A stretch of DNA of 7,846 nt from an uncultured Bacillota bacterium. GTDB lineage: Bacteria > Bacillota > Dehalobacteriia > UBA4068. A model generated the notes under the pieces. That model saw nothing but the letters and a program-made list of their open reading frames with translations, was not told the DNA's origin and did no database searches. The stretch's first letter is position 1, and every line of letters starts with the position of its first letter. The translations under genes and the position numbers were made by a program. Below, in pieces: positions 1-5,075 of this stretch. Where the stretch lies: the NCBI GenBank assembly GCA_934271085.1, contig CAKQQU010000061.1, positions 1 to 7,846 of the forward strand, read 5' to 3'.

Positions 1-2
1 TA

Positions 3-128
3 AACGGCAAAACATACGAGGTGGAAGTGGAAGAAGTAAGCGGCAACGCAGCCCCCAAATTCGGACGGGCATTGCCTTTAAAGAATAATGCTCCAAAAGA
101 GGATTCCAAAAACACCGAAGAAAAATAA
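3..128 (+). CDS. 3' end of a gene resembling the N-terminal part of a biotin carrier subunit (5' partial)
   Basis: The frame starting at base 3 is open from the window edge to a TAA at 126-128 and encodes 41 residues. They begin NGKTYEVEVEEVSG and end in a charged, lysine- and glutamate-rich tail. The NGK-x-YEVEVEEV stretch resembles the segment just after the start of biotin carrier (gamma/delta) subunits of sodium-pumping decarboxylases such as oxaloacetate, methylmalonyl-CoA or glutaconyl-CoA decarboxylase. In those proteins an Ala/Pro linker and a biotinyl domain with an MKM motif follow. Here the protein stops about 29 residues later. No MKM coding is visible in any frame before dinG, so this is either a truncated remnant or a different small protein. 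There is no terminator before dinG, so the two could be co-transcribed. The frame is supported by codon sense; the function is a guess from one short motif. Confidence 0.4.
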   Translation, partial: NGKTYEVEVEEVSGNAAPKFGRALPLKNNAPKEDSKNTEEK

Positions 129-196
129 AAGCCGCAAAAGAAGTTGCCAGCAGAAAACATCTGTTTACAGACAAAACCACGTTCAGGCGGTAAATT

Positions 197-2992
197 ATGG
201 CAGAAACCTATGTTGTTATAGATCTGGAAACCACAGGCCTTGACCAGCTTAATGATGAGATAATCGAGGTAGCTGCGGTAAAAATAAAAAGAGGGCTGAT
301 AATTGACGAATTCTCGTCTTTGGTCAGGCCCAATAAAGCCATCAGCGATGAAAGCAGCTATCTTACCGGAATAACCAATGAGATGGTGGCCGATCAGCCG
401 GATATAAACCAACTTATACCTCAGATAAGCAGTTTTGTGGGGGACAGTGAGATCATTGCCCATAATGCAGAGTTCGACCGCGGCTTTCTTACCAGATACT
501 GGCCGGATCAGCGCCAGTGGATCGACAGCCTGACTCTTGCGCAGATCGTTTATCCCTGCCAGCCTTCTTATTCTCTGGCCTGGCTCAGCCAGTATTTGCA
601 GATAGACAATTCCAAAGCTCACAGGGCTTTATCTGACGCTACGGCCACAGCGTATTTGTTCATAGATATGCTGAAGCAATTATCCTCCTTCAGCCAATGT
701 CTTAAGGGGGAACTGCTGCATCTTGTAGAAAACGACAGCAGCCCTTTAGGTGAGCTTATCAGGAACCGCTGCGCAGTCAATGAGGTGCTGCCGGATGATA
801 ATTACGCCATAAAAAGCAGCGGGACTCTTTCGCGCCCCCAAAGAAAAACAGACGAAAATTTTACTGTGGATATTGACACCATAGGCGAATATCTGGGAGA
901 AAACGCCGTTTATAAAGACCGCATTCCCGGGTTTGAGGAAAGGCCTCAGCAGCTTACGCTTTCCCAGGAGGTAGCCAGGGTGTTGAACAACGGCGGCTGC
1001 CTTTTGGCTGAAGCAGGCACGGGCACCGGAAAATCCATGGCTTATCTGCTGCCGGCAGCCCTGTATTCTCAGGGAAGCGGCAAACAGGTGGCTATTTCCA
1101 CCCACACCAGAAATCTGCAGGAACAATTACTGAATAAGGATATTCCGCTTTTGGCCAAATTGCTGGATTGTCCTGTTAACGCTACTGTTTTAAAGGGAAG
1201 AAGCAATTATCTTTGCAAAAGGTTATACCGTTATTTTTCCAAAGAGCCCTCTGCTGATATGCGCTATTTCCTTATGCGCATGGCCGTATGGCAATCAGCC
1301 AGCGTCAGCGGCGACGGGGGAGAGCTTTCTTTGACTTCCTTTGCCAGACAAAAATGGCAGAGGCTTTGCGCCTCCAGGGATAATTGCGCGCCTTTTTGTC
1401 CATTCAGACAAAAAAATGCCTGCTATGTTCAAAAGGCCAGGGCAAAGGCATGCCAATCCGATATAGTTATTCTTAATCATTCGCTGCTGATAGCAAACGC
1501 AGCCAATGACGCAGGTTTTTTACCGGAGCTGCCCATACTGGTGGTGGATGAAGCCCAGCATCTTGAGGACGCAACCGAAGACCAGCTCACTACCAGCATT
1601 AACTTTTTTGATATTCTTAATCTGCTGTCAAGATACAAACGCCGAGAAAAAAACAGCGAGACCGGCGTACTCAGCAGCATCAGCGGTATAAAAAACGACT
1701 TATACCGGCAAATAGACGCTTCCGCCATACAGCTTTGGGTGGAAAAGCTTAACGGCAATGTTGACGATACCATAAAAGCGGCTGAAAAATTCTATAATGT
1801 ACTTGACGGTTTTTTCAGCGATCAGAAGCTATCCGGCTCTTTTATTCCCCTGAAAATACGCATTACCGATGGGCACAGGGGAAAAGAGGAATGGAATACC
1901 ATCAAACAGTTAGGGGAAGAGCTTGCCACAGCTCTAAATGTTTTGGCCGCGAACAGCTTCGGCGTCCTGGATACCGTACGTTGCCGGTTAGACGAGGATA
2001 ACGGACAGGACGAACTACCCAGAGGATTTGAGGAATTATTCAGTCTGGGCTCCCTGTCAAGAGAACTGGCGGAAACCTTACGCGCCTGTATTTCCCAGGA
2101 TAATGATAATTATGTTGCCTGGGTTGAATACTCGGATATGGAGCAGCGTCCGGCCATCAGCATAGCCCCCATAGATATCAGCGATATCCTGACCACGCTG
2201 ATCTATGAAAAAACAGAGGCGCTGGTGCTTACCTCGGCCACCTTATGCACGGGAGGGGATTTTACTTACTTTAAACACCGCACAGGGCTGGATCTGCTGC
2301 CTGAGCCGCCCCGGGAAATAACCCTGCCATCTCCCTTTTATTACAGGGACCAGGCTTTACTGGCAGTAGTAAACGATCTTCCCGACTGGAGCAAATGCAG
2401 CGAACTGGAAGCTACGGAGGCTATAGCAGGATCTCTTATCAAACTTTTGACAGCGTCCAAGGGGCGGGCTATTGTACTTTTCACCTCACATCATCAGCTG
2501 AAAAACGTTTTCAATATTATAAAAGGGCCGCTTAAGGAAGCGGGTATTACCGTATTGGCTCATGGCATAAGCGGCAGCCCTTCGGTTTTACTGGACAGGC
2601 TTAAAAAACAGAACAACTGCTGTATTCTGGGCGCGGCAAGTTTTTGGGAAGGCGTGGATGTTATTGGAGCGTCGCTGTCCCTGATAGTAGTGGTCAGACT
2701 TCCTTTCTGGCCCCCCAATACTCCGCTGGCGGCTACTATTATGGAAAGGATAGATTCATCCGGGAAATCATCTTTTCGCGAATACAGCCTGCCAATGGCG
2801 CTTATCCGCTTTAAGCAGGGATTTGGCAGACTTATCCGCTCAGATACCGATACCGGGGTATTCTGCGTCCTTGATAAACGGATAATTGAAAAACGTTATG
2901 GCAACAGTTTTATAAAGGCCCTGCCGGAACTATCCAGAATAAGCGGGGATACTGATACCATCGCAGAGCATATTGAAAAATGGCTTAAATAA
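197..2992 (+). CDS. dinG: DnaQ-type 3'-5' exonuclease fused to a DinG-family ATP-dependent helicase
   Basis: This 931-residue protein has the domain order usual for Firmicute DinG. Residues about 4-160 form a DEDDh exonuclease: D9 and E11 (VIDLETTG), D94 (HNAEFD), then H142 and D147 (HRALSD). Residues about 250-931 form an XPD/DinG-like SF2 helicase: Walker A EAGTGTGKS (K279), a DEAQ box at 451-454, the SAT motif at 680-682 (LTSATL), and motif VI QGFGRLIR at 874-881. Between motifs Ia and II lie cysteines C340, C397, C401 and C409, placed like the four iron-sulfur ligands of XPD and E. coli DinG. The family unwinds DNA with 5'-3' polarity and helps resolve replication-transcription conflicts, R-loops and damage; the exonuclease site looks complete. 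The ATG at 197 follows AGGCGG (185-190) by 6 bases, a one-mismatch Shine-Dalgarno, and fits the usual N-terminus just before the first beta-strand. No own promoter is obvious in the 68-base gap upstream. Confidence 0.95.
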   Translation: MAETYVVIDLETTGLDQLNDEIIEVAAVKIKRGLIIDEFSSLVRPNKAISDESSYLTGITNEMVADQPDINQLIPQISSFVGDSEIIAHNAEFDRGFLTRYWPDQRQWIDSLTLAQIVYPCQPSYSLAWLSQYLQIDNSKAHRALSDATATAYLFIDMLKQLSSFSQCLKGELLHLVENDSSPLGELIRNRCAVNEVLPDDNYAIKSSGTLSRPQRKTDENFTVDIDTIGEYLGENAVYKDRIPGFEERPQQLTLSQEVARVLNNGGCLLAEAGTGTGKSMAYLLPAALYSQGSGKQVAISTHTRNLQEQLLNKDIPLLAKLLDCPVNATVLKGRSNYLCKRLYRYFSKEPSADMRYFLMRMAVWQSASVSGDGGELSLTSFARQKWQRLCASRDNCAPFCPFRQKNACYVQKARAKACQSDIVILNHSLLIANAANDAGFLPELPILVVDEAQHLEDATEDQLTTSINFFDILNLLSRYKRREKNSETGVLSSISGIKNDLYRQIDASAIQLWVEKLNGNVDDTIKAAEKFYNVLDGFFSDQKLSGSFIPLKIRITDGHRGKEEWNTIKQLGEELATALNVLAANSFGVLDTVRCRLDEDNGQDELPRGFEELFSLGSLSRELAETLRACISQDNDNYVAWVEYSDMEQRPAISIAPIDISDILTTLIYEKTEALVLTSATLCTGGDFTYFKHRTGLDLLPEPPREITLPSPFYYRDQALLAVVNDLPDWSKCSELEATEAIAGSLIKLLTASKGRAIVLFTSHHQLKNVFNIIKGPLKEAGITVLAHGISGSPSVLLDRLKKQNNCCILGAASFWEGVDVIGASLSLIVVVRLPFWPPNTPLAATIMERIDSSGKSSFREYSLPMALIRFKQGFGRLIRSDTDTGVFCVLDKRIIEKRYGNSFIKALPELSRISGDTDTIAEHIEKWLK

Positions 2993-3012
2993 GCACTTCC
3001 TTTGTTTTATGG

Positions 3013-3021
3013 CATATTATA
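3013..3021 (+). promoter_or_regulatory. Possible sporulation -10 element upstream of spoVM
   Basis: CATATTATA fits the CATAnnnTA -10 pattern of mother-cell sigma factors (sigma-K, and the similar sigma-E element). In B. subtilis spoVM is a sigma-E gene. The -35 side is poor: CACT at 2994-2997 with 15-base spacing is only a partial mACm match, and there is no sigma-E type ATATT at the right distance. Transcription would start close to 3028, immediately before the ribosome binding site. Read-through from dinG is the alternative, since no good terminator separates the two genes. Confidence 0.3.
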
Positions 3022-3028
3022 TAAAAAC

Positions 3029-3035
3029 AAGGAGG
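3029..3035 (+). promoter_or_regulatory. Strong ribosome binding site that supports the small spoVM gene
   Basis: AAGGAGG is a near-perfect complement of the 16S rRNA 3' end and lies 8 bases before the ATG at 3044. It is among the strongest Shine-Dalgarno sequences in the window. It sits in front of an open frame of only 22 codons, which argues that this small frame is translated. Confidence 0.85.
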
Positions 3036-3043
3036 TATTTGGT

Positions 3044-3112
3044 ATGAAAATATATTATTTTAAACTGCCAAAATTTCTACGAACACTTTTTAAACCCGGA
3101 GGCGGCAATTAA
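3044..3112 (+). CDS. spoVM: Stage V sporulation protein SpoVM (22 residues)
   Basis: The peptide begins MKIYYFKLPKFL. From memory, B. subtilis SpoVM (26 residues) begins MKFYTIKLPKFL, so 9 of the first 12 residues match, including K2, Y4, K7, L8, P9, K10, F11 and L12. SpoVM is a small amphipathic peptide made in the mother cell. It binds the positively curved outer forespore membrane and anchors the coat ATPase SpoIVA there, which starts coat and cortex assembly; P9 is important for its localisation. Here the helix after P9 is short: residues 11-17 (FLRTLFK) are followed by P18 and three glycines, so it is four residues shorter than the B. subtilis protein and lacks the long C-terminal helix. 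Charge is strongly positive (K2, K7, K10, R13, K17). A consensus ribosome binding site precedes the start, and the last codons overlap the terminator. A divergent SpoVM is far more likely than chance, but it needs a family alignment. Confidence 0.85.
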   Translation: MKIYYFKLPKFLRTLFKPGGGN

Positions 3113-3126
3113 CCGCCTCCTTTTTT
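3098..3126 (+). terminator. Rho-independent terminator overlapping the end of spoVM
   Basis: A perfect 8-bp stem, GGAGGCGG (3098-3105) with CCGCCTCC (3113-3120), closes a 7-base loop and is followed at once by six T (3121-3126). The 5' arm encodes the three C-terminal glycines of SpoVM, and its TAA stop (3110-3112) lies in the loop. It should end transcription from dinG and spoVM and insulate the downstream lipoprotein gene. Confidence 0.93.
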
Positions 3127-3147
3127 CTGTTCAGAAAGCTGTTTTTG

Positions 3148-3156
3148 TGTTATAAT
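3148..3156 (+). promoter_or_regulatory. Extended -10 (sigma-A type) promoter of the lipoprotein gene
   Basis: TGTTATAAT contains a perfect TATAAT (3151-3156) preceded by the TGn extension. The best -35 candidate is TTCAGA at 3130-3135, 15 bases upstream and only 4 of 6 matches, as expected for an extended -10 promoter. Transcription should begin near 3163, about 30 bases before the start codon and just past the spoVM terminator. No operator or riboswitch-like structure is visible in the short leader. Confidence 0.75.
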
Positions 3157-3193
3157 TATAAACAGTAAATCAAGGAAAGTTTGGGGTGTGTTA

Positions 3194-4318
3194 ATGAAAA
3201 GAATATCGATATTACTCCTGATATTGGTTTTAGCAATGTGTTTTACCGCATGTCAGGACAGTAAATCCCCACAGGATCAGCAGCCGGCAACTGATGTGGA
3301 AGATCCGGTACAGGAAACGGCTGCCACTTATGAACTGGCCCTAATTACCGATTCAACGGATATAAGCAATTCTGATCCTTTCATTCAGAACGCCTGGGCC
3401 GGATTGAAAAAATACGCCGAAGAAAACGAGATAACCTATACCTGTTATGTTCCGGCGGAAGTGTCAGATCAGGGATATGTAGATGCCATAGGCAAAGCAG
3501 TAAATAATGGCGCCCAGCTGATAGTATTGCCCGGCAGCCTGTTTGAAGTAGCGGCATATGACAGCCAGTACCGTTATCCCAACACCAGTTTTGTACTTTT
3601 GGATGGCCAGCCCAGAACTGCCGATTATAAAACATACGCCATAGAAAATAATGTCAATTCCATTTATTTTGCTGAAGAAGAAATAGGGTTCCTGGCAGGT
3701 TACTCCGTAGTTAAGGAGGGATATACAAAGCTGGGATTCATCGGCGGTATGGCTTTGCCCAATATAGTCAGATACGGCTACGGCTTTATTACTGGCGCCA
3801 AGTATGCTGCTGCAGAAGACTCTTTATCCGGTATCGAAATAAAATATACCTATTCCGGAGAATTCTCCGATCCCGCAGAGATCCAGACCATTGCCGGTTC
3901 CTGGTATAATGCCGGAACAGAAGTTATTATCGGCTGCGGCGGGAATATGCTGAGCGGCATCACAGCCGCCGCCGAACCTGTGGGCGCCTATGTAGTGGCG
4001 GTAGATACAGACAGATCGGAAGCGTCTCCCACCGTTATTACATCCTGCGTTAAGGAAGCAGCAGCCGCTGTGTTCAACAGCATCGAAAACTATTATAACG
4101 GTGAATTCCACGGAGGGATCATTGACAGATTGACAGTATCAGCCAAAGGCGTCTCTATAAATATGGAAAGCAGCAGATTCAATAATTTTACGGCCGATGA
4201 GTATGATATCATCTGCAATAAAATGACAGCAGGGGAGATAACCATTGCCACTGATGAAACAGTGGATTCTCCCACAAAGCTGGCAAATGAAGCTGTTAAG
4301 GTATTATTGGACAAATAA
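3194..4318 (+). CDS. BMP/PnrA-family substrate-binding lipoprotein
   Basis: This 374-residue protein begins with a lipoprotein signal: MKR, a hydrophobic core at residues 4-19, and a lipobox-like FTAC with the acylated cysteine at C20. A Gln/Asp/Pro-rich linker to about residue 45 follows, then a two-lobed periplasmic-binding-protein fold. Family marks are ITDSTD...NAWAGLKKYAEE (51-77), the GGMALPN-x-VRYGYGFITGAKYA stretch (184-205), and VAVDTD (268-273), near the ligand-binding aspartate of PnrA-type receptors. The family captures nucleosides, and in some members other ligands, outside the membrane for an ABC importer. No permease or ATPase gene is next to it, so it either works with a transporter encoded elsewhere or acts as a sensor. 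An in-frame GTG at 3188 could extend it by two residues. I prefer the ATG at 3194, which has GGGGTG 5 bases upstream; AAGGAAAG at 3172-3179 would suit the GTG. The substrate cannot be read from the sequence. Confidence 0.88.
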   Translation: MKRISILLLILVLAMCFTACQDSKSPQDQQPATDVEDPVQETAATYELALITDSTDISNSDPFIQNAWAGLKKYAEENEITYTCYVPAEVSDQGYVDAIGKAVNNGAQLIVLPGSLFEVAAYDSQYRYPNTSFVLLDGQPRTADYKTYAIENNVNSIYFAEEEIGFLAGYSVVKEGYTKLGFIGGMALPNIVRYGYGFITGAKYAAAEDSLSGIEIKYTYSGEFSDPAEIQTIAGSWYNAGTEVIIGCGGNMLSGITAAAEPVGAYVVAVDTDRSEASPTVITSCVKEAAAAVFNSIENYYNGEFHGGIIDRLTVSAKGVSINMESSRFNNFTADEYDIICNKMTAGEITIATDETVDSPTKLANEAVKVLLDK

Positions 4319-4336
4319 AAGCGTTTTAAGCAATCC

Positions 4337-4375
4337 AAAAGACCTGTTGCTTTCTGCGGTCAACAGGTCTTTTTT
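4337..4375. terminator. Bidirectional terminator between convergent genes
   Basis: GACCTGTTG (4341-4349) pairs perfectly with CAACAGGTC (4361-4369) around an 11-base loop. The flanking AAAA (4337-4340) can pair with TTTT (4370-4373), extending the stem to 13 bp. The plus strand ends in six T (4370-4375), so it terminates the lipoprotein transcript. Read from the minus strand, the same hairpin is followed by four T, a weaker tail that lies 35 bases past the stop of the amidase gene. Confidence 0.92.
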
Positions 4376-4410
4376 AATGCGGTTGCAGTTTATGCGGTTT
4401 TAGTCAATAC

Positions 4411-4956
4411 CTATTCCGGAAAGACAAAGGGGATACCAAAGTATTCCGTCAGGGCATAGGACAGGTTTTGGGCTATACGTTCCACATTATCCGTGATCCA
4501 CTGAGCGTCCTCATAATTATCATGATACCCTATCTCTGCCAGTACGGCAGGAGCAATAGTATGATTAAGCTCATAAAGAGCTGTGGTTGGGGTAGCGCCA
4601 ACCAGTTCCGGATAGGGATATATTGATTCCAGATTACCGGCAATCAATTCCGCAGCGGCCTGCCCTCTGCTGCTGCCGGGATAATAGAATACGTCTATTC
4701 CCTGTATTTGGCCGGCCAACTGCTGGGGTGAAGCATTGGTATGGATGGCAAGATGCAGATCATAATCGCCGGCATTGGACATACGCACGGAATTACCCAC
4801 AAGCTTTGAAGGGTCATTACGGGTAAACTGTATCCCGGCGGCCCTCAGATAAGGTTCCATGGCATCTGCGATCAAATTGGTATAGTATTCCTCATTACCT
4901 CCGGTAACATATTCATTGTATTCCTGTGTGGATGGGCTTAAAAAAACGCTTGGCAT
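4411..4956 (-). CDS. Amidase_3-like N-acetylmuramoyl-L-alanine amidase, atypical zinc site, no signal peptide
   Basis: This 181-residue protein covers about one Amidase_3 catalytic domain and nothing else. It starts MPSVFLSPSTQEYN, with no signal peptide, and has no wall-binding repeats. The later catalytic landmarks are present: LAIHTNAS (H72, the usual third zinc ligand) and LAEIGYHDN (E141, the usual catalytic glutamate), plus E22/E23 in GGNEEYY, suitable for the glutamate ligand. The first ligand, normally the His of an hDPGHGG-like motif after strand 1, is replaced by SPST (residues 7-10). The family cleaves the bond between muramic acid and the first L-Ala of peptidoglycan stem peptides. 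Without a signal peptide the protein would stay in the mother cell or forespore cytoplasm, or be released by lysis or a non-classical route. AAAAGGGGA, with GGGG at 4964-4967, lies 7 bases before the start. A sigma-K-like promoter suggests late sporulation expression. Family assignment is firm; activity and role are inferred. Confidence 0.82.
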   Translation of the reverse strand: MPSVFLSPSTQEYNEYVTGGNEEYYTNLIADAMEPYLRAAGIQFTRNDPSKLVGNSVRMSNAGDYDLHLAIHTNASPQQLAGQIQGIDVFYYPGSSRGQAAAELIAGNLESIYPYPELVGATPTTALYELNHTIAPAVLAEIGYHDNYEDAQWITDNVERIAQNLSYALTEYFGIPFVFPE

Positions 4957-4979
4957 GTACAGTCCCCTTTTCTTTTTTT

Positions 4980-5008
4980 TATGATATGCCGCCGGGCAGT
5001 GAAGTGTT
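4980..5008 (-). promoter_or_regulatory. Sigma-K-like mother-cell promoter of the amidase gene
   Basis: Read on the minus strand, AACA (5005-5008) is followed after exactly 16 bases by CATATCATA (4980-4988). This matches every specified position of the B. subtilis sigma-K consensus, mACm-N16/17-CATAnnnTA. Transcription would start near 4973, just ahead of the GGGG ribosome binding site and the ATG. Read as sigma-A, TATCAT would be a usable -10 but the correctly spaced hexamer TAACAC is a very poor -35. Confidence 0.55.
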
Positions 5009-5075
5009 ACCCAACAGGGAAAACCGATTAATTTAAAGAATAATATATTTTTCAGAAAGACTGACGAGGCACAAC

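Noticed and set aside
160..171. Palindrome-like TCTGT-TT-ACAGA upstream of dinG as an operator or hairpin
   Set aside because: Only 5-bp arms with a 2-base centre, no matching promoter elements and no second copy; expected by chance in a gap of this size.
1477..1773. Open frames of 60-126 codons antisense to or in shifted frames inside dinG, pcrA and the lipoprotein gene
   Set aside because: They lie wholly within strongly conserved coding sequence, lack good ribosome binding sites and encode low-complexity or atypical proteins.
2983..2994. Small inverted repeat GCTTA-AA-TAAGC at the dinG stop codon as a possible terminator
   Set aside because: The stem is 4-5 bp, AT-rich, with a 2-4 base loop and no adjacent T-tract; it is too weak to call.
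5031..5050. AT-rich stretch before pcrA as a defined sigma-A promoter
   Set aside because: TAATAT and TATATT are plausible -10 elements but no -35 hexamer resembling TTGACA lies 16-18 bases upstream, so no coordinates are assigned.
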